DNA of 64,000 bases from Stictocephala bisonia. Taxonomy: Eukaryota > Arthropoda > Insecta > Hemiptera > Membracidae. The DNA lies in contig JAQJVL010000579.1 of assembly GCA_035578905.1 (NCBI GenBank), positions 310,001 to 374,000 on the forward strand, written 5' to 3'. Positions 14,535 to 26,115 of this stretch are shown here, in pieces. Position numbers and translations under genes: made by a program. How positions within the stretch are numbered: the stretch's first letter is position 1; each line of letters begins with the position of its first letter. The notes below the pieces were generated by a model. The model had not been told where the DNA came from. It searched no databases and worked only from the letters and a program-made list of their open reading frames with translations.

Positions 14535-15005
14535 AGGAACATTGTAGGCCTGATTAGATTAAAACTGTTAGCTTAGTTAGATAACTATATCCCATTTAAC
14601 ATAAGAAAAACAGTGATAGTTATTTTACTCATTAAAGAAATCGGTAATATTTGTTTTATAGCAGAAATGGCTGTAGATATAAAAAAAACAACTATTTAGA
14701 TTCTGACTGACTGCAAGTTGATCATCTCTGAACACATATATTGAAGTAGAGCCAAGGGCTACTAGGAACACAAGTCTTTTTATGTGGACCTTGGATATCT
14801 ATTATTGACGATATATTTTCTTGAACAATATTATTGTTAAGTCTATGATTATATTAAATACTGTTTGATTTTTAATTTCGTCATATATTCAAATAAAATT
14901 AGATATTTATATTTGTGATGCTGTCACAGCTTTGTCGTATTTTAAGGTAAACATGAATTATTACTTGAACGCAGGATGACGTGTTTATTCTTGATTCTAA
15001 CTGAG
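14535..15005. other. AT-rich sequence, nothing recognised
   Basis: No gene or repeat recognised. Confidence 0.45.
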
Positions 15006-15009
15006 TTCA

Positions 15010-15215
15010 ATGTAGTTCAGAACCACTTAGTCACTTAGGTCTGATTTTCAGATAACTGACAAGCCTGATACTCAGTTCTCTCCCCTTCACAACATCTGGA
15101 CCCAGTGTACCACCGGTGTTGAATTGGGTAAACTGTTAATATAAATTGCAACCAGCTCACAGCTACTTTTGAGCTAGTAAGGGGTTGAGAGTTACTTCTG
15201 TTTGAATGTAACCAC
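15010..15215 (-). repeat. SINE-like repeat, family A, third copy
   Basis: The minus strand reads GATGTTGTGAAGGGGAGAGA followed by ACTGAG and CTGAAAATCAGACC. This matches the body of the 59.8 kb copy (GATGTTGTGTAGGGAAGGGA, ACTGAG, CTGAAAATCAGACC) and of the 62.7 kb copy (GATGTTGTGAAGGATAGAGA). The tRNA-like head is not clear here. The 61-codon minus frame lies inside the repeat and is not a gene. Confidence 0.75.
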
Positions 15216-15219
15216 AGCA

Positions 15220-17655
15220 CAAGAATAAAACATTACAACAGCCTTTCGTCGACCACAACGTAATTAATTGTGTCTACAACGATACATCACTATAATTACA
15301 TGTCAGAACGTCCTGCATTTTCTAAATTACATTCTCACTCAAAACATATTTCGTATATTGAAACAGCATTGAAATGGTGATATTAATTATTAATTATAAT
15401 ACAAACTAGTTAAGTTTACCCAAATACTATAATGTTATCTTAATTTAATATCAAACTTCAGAATTAATTAAGTTTGAAAATGTTTTAAGCTAAACTGTGA
15501 AAAATAAGAAGTGTAAATTTTATTATAAATCAGTCCTCTAAACCTAAGGTACAACCAATACTTAAGTCGTTCAAGCTTTTTCTGGTTAATACGTGTCTTT
15601 AATTTTTATCTTAAATTTATTTTTATATTTCTTAAAATCTTATATCAAACCTGTTTTAGTATCAATTGCTGTTATCTCTGATGGTATTTCATATTACAAA
15701 AGTGATTTCCTTGGACTTTCTATTAAAATAGAATTAGTACAGTAGAGCCTAGTTGGCACTTGCTAAGGTTTAGGCTATTATGTACATTACATATAATAAT
15801 ACACTTTTTTATGTATGTGCTAGCATTTCAAACAGCTTTCTCAAGCTAGACTTCTTCGATAAGGGTTTGAGAGGTTTGTGAGGGTGCTGAAAACACCATT
15901 TAATCCTTGACTGTGCATTCAAACCCACACTCAACTAGTTTTTTCGCATTTGTCAAGTTTTGCATGTTTGGCCTACATAGTTGTTTTCGATATTTAAAAT
16001 ATTAACTGGCTACTCTCATTGGCAAGTCGGGTATAGTGAATAGTAGCCCATTGAAAAGAAAAAGAAAATTAAGAGATTTTAAATATTTATGTAAGACAGT
16101 TGAAAGAAATGGTATATTCTTATATAGTTGTAAACAAAACTTACATATACAATAATTGAGAACTAACTTAAAAATATTAGTACACTTTAGGGAGCGATAA
16201 ATAAATTAATTTAATATCTAATAGTTTTGTAAAATTTGAAACTTCTTTTATTATATAACACGAGACAGTGCTCCAGTCGTGGAAAATTACAAATAAACCA
16301 AAGTGGTATTTATTTTCACATGAATATTTAACTGACTTATATTTACTTTGATGTATGCAAAATCTTTACACGTAGTCTGTGTATTTACTGGTAGCTAATC
16401 CAATCAGCTGATAGGGTGCGATAATTAATGAAGTAAAAATAAAGAATATTAATTAATGACCTGTCTTAGTCGTGAGAGATATAGGTCATCTATAATGTAG
16501 GCCCAGATAGCTGCACTTCATATTTGAACAATGAAGTTATTTTTGTATGATTAAGTATCTCTAATAAAATTTAAATAAAAAGAATTTGCGAATTTTTAAA
16601 AGATCACTTTCACCATACGTTATACATGTTCATTAAATATCTACACAACTAAGAAAACCCACGAGTTAGATTAGTAAAACATACTTTATTTCAGTGGAAT
16701 GACGTTGTTTAATTGTTTAAACAAGTAACTAAAGTTCAAACAATACTCAAGATCATGTTAAGCGATATTTTCCTTTGCAAAATGGCAATTTTATGTTGAA
16801 TTTACACTTAAAAATAGTTTGTATAACTATGATTTTAAACTAACAGCCAAAAAATCCCGACTATTACTAAACACGGATTCCGTAGACTTCTTCAACAATG
16901 AAGGGCAACCATTGAGCGGGTGCTCTGACGATATTAATGACTAAGAACATAGATTATCATTTATAATATTCACAATGTCTAGCAGTATAGTAGCTAGGTT
17001 ACAGCGTTACACTTCAATTTTATCGAAGTATTTGAACAAACAATGCAATCCTATCGAAGTATGTTGGTTTGAAACGATCCTTTTACTCTAATTTCCATGC
17101 TTTATTTTATATTGAGATCAATTTTTTATATTAGTTTGTTAGAAAGAAAAATGTTTTTCATGTTAAGACTAAATATTTAGTAAGTTAAGCTTAGTAAGCA
17201 GAAACAAAAATAAAATTTCTGGCAGCCCAATTGCATGTTGGCATCCGCTTAACGTTTTTGCATGCAATCCATCGATGCGTTTAAATATAACTTACAGCTC
17301 TTGGTTTAAACACATATTATTGTATTTATTGACATTTTTACTATATATTGTAATTTACGAGTTTGTATGAAATCGATTAAGTTAAAAAGGTGCTAATTTA
17401 AAATAACAATCTTTATGTTAAAAAGACATCGGCTTTACAACTGTTCAATATAATAGGAAAGACATGTGTGGTAATAAAGTTTTTTAATCTTTATTCTACA
17501 AAAATAAAATTAAGGACAATTTACGTAATATATTTAGTAATATATTATATAAAAAATAAGGTCTTAGACCTATAAATTTAGCTGCTGAACACTATTTTCC
17601 ATTCTTTTATGAATCTCTTTGGTCAGAGGAAGGTGAGCATCTTCTTATTTTGTAA
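15220..17655. other. AT-rich sequence, nothing recognised
   Basis: About 2.4 kb with no open frame over 60 codons, no recognisable RNA gene and no repeat I could match elsewhere in the window. Confidence 0.5.
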
Positions 17656-17659
17656 ATAT

Positions 17660-17830
17660 TAGTTCATTTTTTGGTTGTATTTTTATATATTTGTGCATTT
17701 TTTGCTTGTATTTTTATATATTTGTGTGTTTTGTACTTGTATTGTAATATATTTGTGCAATTTGTGCTTATATTAAAATATATTAGTTTTATGTGTCGTT
17801 CACTTGTACTTGTTAATATATTTGTTTACT
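17660..17830 (+). repeat. 31-bp minisatellite, about five units
   Basis: TTGTATTTTTATATATTTGT starts at 17,675 and 17,706. Diverged units start at about 17,737, 17,768 and 17,803, giving a 31-bp period. It ends about 100 bp before the distinct block at 17.9-19.97 kb. Confidence 0.85.
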
Positions 17831-17925
17831 TTACAAAATATTGACATATTCTTTTGAACAAATCAAAATAAACCATTTACGTAATCAAGAAATTAGCAAC
17901 TTTTGTGTAATATGTTTTTACCTAT

Positions 17926-17980
17926 TGAGACCCATCCCCCCCTCCAAAGCTGGTAAGCGTGCCAACCGGGGGATGGCTCA
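17926..17980. repeat. inverted repeat at the edge of the 17.9-19.97 kb block
   Basis: GAGACCCATCCCCCC (about 17,926) and GGGGGATGGCTC (about 17,969) can pair into a GC-rich stem. It marks the left boundary of the compositionally distinct block. Confidence 0.6.
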
Positions 17981-18082
17981 AAACAAGTCGAGCGATAGGA
18001 TCACGGGTGGCAGTTGGAGGGTCAAAATAAAACTCGGCAGCTGAGCAAAATGACTTTATTACCAAGAAAACAAGTACTGGCT

Positions 18083-18124
18083 GGCAGAAGGCCACAATAT
18101 CAATAGGCAGAAGGCCACAACAAA
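18083..18124 (+). repeat. short direct repeat
   Basis: GGCAGAAGGCCACAA occurs twice, 24 bp apart, just outside the putative poly(A) signal. Confidence 0.85.
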
Positions 18125-18950
18125 ATTCGCACTAAAATCAATAACAATAAACACTAAAATTAACAAGATTCACAAAAGCTACAAAGACCACAAACTCTAC
18201 AAAAACCAAAATTAACAACTACATGGTGTATGGCCTATCTGCAGCCTAGCCAGAGACACCCCAAACGTAAGCCAATTTTAAGCCCCAAATAAAAGTGAAA
18301 ATTTAGAAAACTTCTGTCAAACAACAGTTAAACCGGCAATTTAGCCCACATCCCATAATTCCACCGGGCCAGGGAGTAAGCCGGAATCCCTGGGCAGCTC
18401 CGAATTAGAAGTTACGTAAAAGTACAATAATCCCCTTTTGGTGAGTTTAAAAATTAAACAATTAAAAAGAAAATCTAACACGGTACCAGTCGAGTAAAAA
18501 TGCACTTCAAGACATCTACAATACAATTAACAACAACAAAAAATAAATAATGATCACTAGGCCTAAACATATAAATAAATAAATAACATACTTTAACAAT
18601 GGGGACCTAACAAATATAAAAATCTAAACAAATGCAACAAGAAAATAAACTAATTAAACTAAATAACAATAAATATTAACACTAAAAGTTCTTTTTTTTT
18701 GTATTTTAAGTTTTTTTTTTATTTTTCCCTTTAATAAAAAAAAATCATATAGGTCCCCCCATGGCTGTATTGCACGAATCACTGTCCAGTTTTAGGCCTA
18801 GTCCTCAATTAAATAGTTCCACCAACTTTTTTTCTACTTTTGTTTCATATTTCACTTCCATTTTTTTCTTGGGTTATTTTCTTTATATAAATATTTAAAC
18901 AGCAAAACCCCCAGCTCAGCCACCGGGAAAAACAACATGGAATACACTGA

Positions 18951-19109
18951 CCTGAGGACAGAAGACGTATACCACAAAGATGTAGAGCGGGCAGCGGGCG
19001 ACTCCAGGCTCCAACATGGTCCTCAGGCCAGGCTAGCAGTGCAGAATGGTCGGCAATCCCCGGACAGCAGGCTGAGGGTGAAACGTCCTACTCAAGGACC
19101 CTGGACTGT
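18951..19109 (-). other. putative internal exon of the minus-strand unit
   Basis: Bounded by a pyrimidine-rich acceptor ending in TTACAG and a CAG|GTCAGTG donor. GC content is well above the flanks. It holds an ATG about 90 bp in, followed by an open frame to the donor whose residues turn hydrophobic (LYIFVVYVF). The opposite-strand frame of 77 codons (18,937-19,170, +) covers the same GC-rich island and is probably a shadow. Confidence 0.3.
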
Positions 19110-19716
19110 AAGGCAACACCACAGCACATTAAAAACAGTCCAGCCACAACAACAAAAATACTACACATAACCCCTAATACACGAAATGGCAACAAAACAG
19201 GAACAGACAAAATTGTACATGATTAAAGCCCACTAGAAAATGTAAGATTAACTTTAGGCTATGAATTTATGTTGGCAAACTCAGATTTAAAACCAATTAA
19301 TTACAAGTTAACCAATTACCAAAAAATAAATTACGTGTATGAACTAAAAATGACAAACTGAAAACTAGGCTATGGATACAGGAGCAATATGTTATAACAT
19401 GAAAATCAAACTAAAGATAGGCTAGGTTATTATCAAAGAACAAAACTACGGTAAATTGGTACCTCCAACAAAAAAAAAAGGTTCAACAAAACATTATACA
19501 GAACTACTATTGATAATAAAACAAGATATAAAAAGCAATTAACGGTAAAAAAGTAACATGGAGCACATGGCTCAAACCTAGGTTAACCAAACTAGACAAA
19601 GAAAATACAAATTTAACAAAACCCTGAAAACACAGGCAAGAACGATTAATATTATTGAAACAAAATATTCTCACCAAAAGGGTGATTAGATATTAAAACT
19701 TACAAAAGAACACTTA

Positions 19717-19935
19717 CGTTTTGGATTCTCTTGCTCCGCAAGGTGAGTTGATCGGCCGCCCAGAAACTACTAGAAAACGAAAGACGGCCAACCTGACAGA
19801 CCAGAGCTGGAAACCGGAACGAGCGAAACCGGGCCAACGGCCACCAAAGTACGCGAAACGCAGGGCATGAGCGATCTCAGCCAGCCTGGCAAACCACGAC
19901 AAAAAAAAAAAAAAACGAAATGTACCGGTCAAAAG
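19717..19935 (-). other. putative first exon of the minus-strand unit
   Basis: A GC-rich segment downstream of the TATA box, beginning with a T-homopolymer (about 15 T on the minus strand) and closing at a near-consensus 5' splice site (GTAAGTG). An open frame of 72 codons overlaps it (19,714-19,932, -) but has no recognisable domain, so I read the segment as untranslated leader or non-coding exon. Transcription is inferred only. Confidence 0.3.
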
Positions 19936-20220
19936 ACCCGGTACACTATACTATAGTATTTTTATACTTACAAGAACTAAAGAATTATATATTATAAACT
20001 GTTATTAGTTTAAAATGTGTAACATATTCATTTATTTATTATGTACATTAATTAACACCATAAATAGTAAATTATTAAAATGTTATATTTAACAAAATTT
20101 GGAATATTTGCTTTCAAAAATATTGCTATCTCGTTGAATTAAAAAAATTAAAATCAAAAACTTAAACTGTTTGCAAGAACCTCACAACCTCATGTTTATT
20201 GTCATATCTGCCATTCTATT

Positions 20221-20808
20221 TGCTGACCGCTAATGCCCTGGTCCCCGATATCTGGGTCACCTCCCTATTGTCTCTTCAGTAACCCTCTCGTGTACATCCC
20301 ACTAAACACTCAGCTGGGTGTACAAACCCCGTGGCTGATACATATCTACCCTTATGTCCACTGTAATATATGTCAGGCTATTTGCTGACAGCTAATGTCC
20401 TGGTCCCCGTTATCTAGGTCACCTTCCTGTTGTCTCTTCAGTAACCCTTTCGTGTACATCCCACTAAACACTCAGCTGGGTGTACAAACCCCGTGGCTGA
20501 TACATATCCATCCTTATGTCCACTGTAATATCTGTCAGGCTATATGCTGACAGCTAATGCCCTGGTCCCCGATATCTGGGTCACCTCCCTATTGTCTCTT
20601 CAGTAACCCTCTCGTGTACATCCCGCCAAACACTCAGCTGGGTGTACAAACCCCGTGGCTGATACATATCTACCCTTATGTCTACTGTAATATCTGCAAG
20701 GCTATTTGCTGACATCTGTCCATACTATTTGTAATATCTGCCATACTATTTGCTGACATATAATGTCCTGGTCCCTAATATCTAGGCTACCTTCCTGTTA
20801 TATCTTCA
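20221..20808 (+). repeat. 162-bp tandem repeat, left part
   Basis: TGCTGAC starts at 20,221, 20,383, 20,545 and 20,707, an exact 162-bp period. The first three units are complete and near-identical. The fourth is truncated after 44 bp, and a fifth begins at 20,751 and breaks off at about 20,808. Units are GC-richer than their surroundings and contain the phrases CTGGTCCCCGATATCTGGGT and CCCGTGGCTGATACATAT. Confidence 0.93.
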
Positions 20809-21063
20809 ATTTATTTTCTTTATATTAAATCATTGTAAAAACTTCTGTAGCACCAGATAGCTTGCTGTCATGTTTGTTCAATTTATTATTAGAGTTCGAA
20901 TTTATTTATTAATTGTTGTTGCATGGTAATGTAATTAGTTATTTATTTATTTTTAAAGAAATTTCCACTTGCTGTTAGCCTTATTTGTATATTATTTATA
21001 TGTTACGATGTAATTAGATGTGTAATCTGTATTGTAACATGAAATCAAATAAATGAAATGAAA
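20809..21063 (+). mobile_element. LINE/SINE-like tail inserted in the 162-bp repeat
   Basis: The repeat unit stops at TATCTTCA and resumes 255 bp later at TAGCCCTCTCATGTACATCC, the next words of the same unit. The interposed DNA is AT-rich and ends ATCAAATAAATGAAATGAAA. This resembles the 3' end of a non-LTR retroelement: a poly(A)-signal-like AATAAA followed by short GAAAT repeats. No reverse transcriptase sequence is present, so it is a heavily 5'-truncated LINE or a SINE. I could not define a target duplication. Confidence 0.65.
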
Positions 21064-21172
21064 TAGCCCTCTCATGTACATCCCACCAAACATTCAGATG
21101 AGTGTATAAACCCAGTGGCAGATACATGATCACCCTTATATCTACTGTATTATCTATCAGGCTGTTATCTAA
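21064..21172 (+). repeat. 162-bp tandem repeat, right part
   Basis: Continuation of the interrupted unit (CCCTCTCATGTACATCCCAC, then CCCAGTGGCAGATACATGAT and TATCAGGCTG). It is more diverged than the left copies, as expected at an array edge. Confidence 0.85.
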
Positions 21173-21828
21173 ATCCAGTATACAATGAAATATTAATATA
21201 ACTATAAGTAATATTGATTTCGTTTTAAATTCATATGGAAAATATAAATAACTCCAATAAACCATTTCGTTAAAAAAAGTTTAACCACTTCACAAATTTC
21301 TATGTAAACGATAAAATTTACATGTAAATCAAATACTGTAAAATTAAAACTTCTTGCCAACTCACATGAGAATAGAGTTAATATATTCAATGGCACAACA
21401 TGCTGAAACTTTCTCAGAGTCTACCAACCTGTCCCAGTTGAGCAGTCATAGTTGGGATCTGACTAGAGAGATGAGAAAATACAGTGAAGTTAGAGTTACA
21501 TTTTTATGATAATACAACATTATACTTTGTTAAGAGCTGCAGTTGTGAATAGTTTATTATTTATATATTGAATTATAGCAAAATAATAAAGTAAAAAGTA
21601 ATTTTTAAAATAAAATGCCCTACAACAAAATTTACTGAATTATAAAATTTTAGTATATTTTACAATCTATTAGTTTTAAGACTAATAAGGGATGTTTATA
21701 TTTATGTTTTATTTTAGTTTTCTTCTACTTTTGTCTCATTTAATAAGTATATTTAAACAAATATTAGTTAAAAAAAGGTGTATATAATTATATCATGAAT
21801 TCTTTAGCATTAAACTATCGTAACTTCT
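21173..21828. other. AT-rich sequence, nothing recognised
   Basis: Two overlapping minus-strand frames of 83 and 64 codons are AT-rich and lack motifs. Confidence 0.45.
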
Positions 21829-21895
21829 TTCGTACCTTTTCCGTTACTTCACTACTACCACATTGTTATCACAATTATGGTTAGGTTAGGTGGTT
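21829..21895 (+). repeat. half copy of the GGTTAGG-containing MITE
   Basis: The order ACCTTTTCCGT, TTCACTACTACCAC, then GGTTAGGTTAGG parallels the left half of the element at 23,691. No right terminal repeat is found downstream. Confidence 0.6.
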
Positions 21896-23685
21896 ACTAA
21901 AGATGATCATAAGCTGGTAAATCCAATTATTGACTTACCGTCGAATGCACTCTCCGTGTGTAAGTTCTTGGAAAGCGATAGTATAAGGCCAGTGATATCG
22001 GATTCCTAGGGGATAAGGAATACCACAGTGGACGTAAAAACGATTGGGGAACAGTTTTTATAATATTTATAAAGCGGTATTGAATTAACGGGAACAAACA
22101 ACGGTAGGAGACTTATCTGAAACAAACAACGGTAGGAGATTTAACGGAAAAGATTCCTTCTTTTAAACATTGTATATTAAACACAACTCCACTTGAATTA
22201 TGTGGATATACAATCACATTAACCCGAAGCCATATGACTTACATTTTATGCAAATCGGATTTGAAATTATCTCATTTGATTACTGAAAGCTTGTTACCTC
22301 CATTGCCCTGGCCAGTAAAGGGGTCAGCACCGACTTCATTAAAACACCGTTGGTATCTCCATTTTACCTTAATGGACCTATTATTGTCGACCCTTTCATT
22401 GTTGTAGATTACTTCATTGATAAATGTCTACCAAGGGACATTGTAACACAAGAGACATAATATTACTATTGCTATGTTAGAGTTTATAACTATCTGCGTA
22501 TAAAATAATATTTTTTATTACGTGACAACAAATTGGATCTTTTAATATCATTTAACAATATTTAGTTATTCATATGTTATGTATTAAAAATTGTACGTCA
22601 AACAATTTTAAAATATTTTTTTACCTTAGGATTTAGCAGCTATTGTTATAACTAGTAGCTTTAAATCTTGGAATAGCCTTCCAGCTAACATAACAGGAAG
22701 TGGGGAGCTGATTAAACAGTTCACTCATGAGGGACGGAGCCTGTTCATGTGGCCTACTGTCACTGGTCGGTTTCAATTTGGCTGACAGGTACATCATATT
22801 TCAACTTACATAAAATAGGTTCCCACATCTTCAAAAAGCATATACTGACATCCTTGATATTGTAAATAGTATATATATATATAACATTATCATGGTTGTC
22901 ACCGGAAAAAATATATCCTAGTTATTTTATTTTGTTTAAATTTTTCTAGTTTAGTATTTTTCACTAAATGAATCAAAATATATAAACAAATTATTAGTAG
23001 CAGTTATATTCATATTGTATTGAGACATAATTTGGATTGAGTACAACAAGTTATTTATAAATATTCACTTAATGTTCTTCAAATATTGGCAACTACATAA
23101 GACTAACTAATTATCAAGTCATGGAAGCACTAGAAATGTTTAAAGGAAATTAATTTTCAAAACACTTTAGTATATACTACGTTTTGTAGGATAGTTACCA
23201 ACGACTGACTTCTCTAATGAGAGTTTACTTCATAGTTAAGTGAAGTCTTCAAAAAGCAAATGAAACTAAAAACGACACAGAATTGTAGTTACAAGCGGAG
23301 CACTTCCAACTTTTCCAATAATATTTGGTTGAGTTACTTCTTAAGAGTCCCAGAAACTCAGAACTGTTATTATAACTCTAGCGTGAAATATTTTCTTTTT
23401 TTTTTGCTGTAATTCAATACATGTTAAGCATAAAGTTTCTCATTGATCTTAAAGGCCCATATATTTTAATAATACAAAGGAGGTGTTTATTTTTACATAT
23501 AAACGTCTCAAAATATCTGTAAATATTACTGTTAAAACGTTTATTATAAAAAGTGGGAATATGATTGTTTATTATTATATATGGTAACAATAAACAAGTA
23601 AATGCTTTTTTAAGTCACAGGAAAATCTTAATTGTGTTCACATGCTTACATGAAATGGAACCAATCAGGAATAATGTATTAATAC
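21896..23685. other. AT-rich sequence with a small 28-bp duplication
   Basis: ACAAACAACGGTAGGAGA occurs at 22,094 and again at 22,122. A (TA)6 tract lies near 22,872. Otherwise no gene or repeat is recognised. Confidence 0.5.
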
Positions 23686-23690
23686 ATTTT

Positions 23691-23809
23691 GGGGACCTTT
23701 TCCGTCGATTCACTACCACTACTTTGGTCAGGTTATGTTAGGTTTTTTTTATGTTAGGTTAACCTAAGTAATAGCTGTGGTAGAGTATTACGGAAACGGA
23801 AAAGATCCC
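23691..23809. mobile_element. 119-bp MITE with inverted ends and ATTTT duplication
   Basis: The left end GGGGACCTTTTCCGT and the right end, read on minus from 23,809, GGGATCTTTTCCGT are near-matching terminal inverted repeats. Inversion continues inward (TTCACTACCAC against TACTCTACCAC; GTTAGG facing AACCTAAC). Both flanks carry ATTTT (23,686-23,690 and 23,810-23,814), a plausible 5-bp target duplication. There is no coding capacity. The superfamily is not determined: the duplication length fits neither Tc1/mariner (TA) nor hAT (8 bp). Confidence 0.72.
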
Positions 23810-23814
23810 ATTTT

Positions 23815-26115
23815 GCATACTAATTTATTAAAGATTTCGATAGCTAAGAGACAGTCAACTACAGCTTCATAATTATTTATTAGAGTAATTATTTTGTTTG
23901 TTACAAATAACTAATAATATAGTTAAAATATTAACCACAATCAAACGTAGGAAAAGGTCAAACTTAAATTTACTTCAAGTTAACTTAAGTTATAAATATT
24001 TTTTTTTCAATAGATTTTCACAGGATCAAACAAATCAAACGTTTTCTACAATATAACTTACAGTACTTACTTTCATAATTTTAATTTTTTATTGTATTTT
24101 GTATTTCAATTTCAACGCTTGTAATCATTTTACGGGTTTTTCATTTTTTTAATTTTATTTGAGTTGTAAAATCAATTCAAATCCCAAGATAAATTATTAG
24201 GCTAACAAGCGTATTTCATACCTAATATAAAAAAATAAAATCCAATATGAATGCAATTAAAAATAATTAGATGTAAGTTATTATAACAGTTTTAAGAAGA
24301 ACAATACAATATAACAATAACGAACTATAAATCGAATGCAATATAGTAGTGACTGACAGTGACAACAATGGTAACAAGCCAACAATAAAGCTGAGAGAAG
24401 CATAACACAACATGCAAAAACACCGATCTAACAAATGAATTTCACTGTGGAGAACTAATTGATAAGATGCTTTGTAATTTTCTTTTCTTGCTATTACACG
24501 TGTAAAATATTATTTTAGTTAAAAATGAACGATTCTAAAATAAAATATAAATTTTCCGGTAGTTTTTAAACTGTTTTCAAGATAAGAAAACTTATATATC
24601 GTTAATTAAATCTAGGTGTGGATACACATGTTTTTGTATATGCATTAATCATTTAATAAACTCATATTAATCTCATTATACCATTTTAAAAGATGTAATA
24701 TTTGATTTTTCTTTTACAAAAAAATTTGAGACGTAAGCCCAACTTTACAAACGTGGGCTTGTGACTTTACAAGTCTCTTAAACTATTGTTTTCATTCTCA
24801 TTTTTACGTTAAAAAACTAATTTATTGAGTCTACGGTAGGAATATTTCTACAACAAGTGTCAAAAACTACTTAAGATACTATTACTTTGCTCATGGTACA
24901 AATTTACAAAATTCATAAATCTTTTGAAATGTACCTGTAACATAATTGTGTTTAGTAACCTCGTTCTTGAGCGAATATTTAATTACGAAATACGTTGCAC
25001 AACAGAAGTTTATGAAAATTGCACCGTCTATGAAATTATTAACGTCACAAATAAAAAAAGGTATAAAACATGTACTAAAATAATTGATTTTTTTAACCAC
25101 AAAACTGATTTATGGCATAGTGTACATATTTCATGGCATATCGTCATGTAATCTGGCATCAAAAAGCAGCCCTCACCAACACTAGAAATAAATAACCGTT
25201 AGCAAGTCACAATGTAGGTACAGGGATGTGACAGTTTCGGATTCTGTGGTTCTCGAGTAGATTGGGTCCAAATTGCAATCTAATGCCACACCTGCTCTAA
25301 CCCCGGCCTTGTTTACTGTGTTTCCATTAGTCTGAAATTTCAAACCTCATTGTAAAGCAGCTTTCAGAGGGTTTAAACAAAATTCATAATATTTAATCAA
25401 TTATTTTAAATGCTATGTGGTTAGCAAAATTCATTACACATTTCCAGGCGATTATATCGTTCTTTTTTGGAGGGTGTTTTATAAATTCTACAATAAATTG
25501 TGTATGCATCCAGACGTAAAAGTATGGTTAAATAATAATAGCAAATGTTATTCTTCTACTTTGTGAAAGGTTGTACAGTGCGGCCCTATCTAGTTACAAC
25601 CACGTAATGTATGATATGTGCTGGACAACTACTTTTCATTTTGATATTACAATTCACAATAATTTCATTCACCATATGAAACGCATGTTTTTGTAATCAT
25701 GTTGACTTTAAAAATACTACCGTAGTTGAAAACATATACTTACAAAAATGTCAGGCAATTCAGGCTAGACATTGGTTGTAAAAAAGTAGACATGGTTGAT
25801 TTTTAAAAGTGTTGACAGTAAGTTGAACAATCAAAAAAATCAATAAATTCATTGATTATTCATAATGAGAATATAATACTGTGCTTATATATTTAAATAA
25901 TTTATATATCGTTATTAAATTACTCATTACGAACGATGAGTTTAATTTCATAAATAACTGAATGATTGTATAAAGAGTATATTCAAACTAAAAGTATAAA
26001 TATAAACTAATAAATTGTATATTTAAAAAGACACTATTTAATAGAAATGTTTTTAATGTCATACAGTATTTTATATCATACAGAGTAGTCAACAAATGTA
26101 AATTAATATGATTCT
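23815..26115. other. AT-rich sequence, nothing recognised
   Basis: A short GC-richer patch at 25,200-25,345 has no motif I can name. Frames at 24,891-25,151 on both strands are AT-rich and unconvincing. Confidence 0.45.

Larger units (their letters stand above)
17925..19970 (-). other. candidate minus-strand transcription unit or retroelement derivative
   Basis: A 2 kb block whose composition differs from its flanks: the plus strand is A/C-rich with GC-rich islands. On the minus strand, in order, there is a TATAAAAA box (19,966-19,959), an imperfect hairpin (19,946-19,921), a GC-rich segment ending in the strong splice donor AAAC|GTAAGTG (~19,716), an acceptor GCCTTACAG (~19,110), a ~158-bp GC-rich exon-like segment containing an ATG and ending at donor CAG|GTCAGT (~18,950), and a poly(A) signal AATAAA (18,060-18,055). 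The ATG (~19,018) opens a short hydrophobic frame to the donor, about 22 residues, resembling a signal peptide. No protein family is recognised and downstream exons are unclear. A non-coding LTR-type derivative is an equally serious reading. Confidence 0.35.

Noticed and set aside
17841..18044. 67-codon plus frame
   Set aside because: Crosses the boundary of the compositionally distinct block and its inverted repeat; no motif.
21880..21893. Telomeric TTAGG repeat
   Set aside because: Only two tandem units, and inside a MITE-related sequence; no telomere array.
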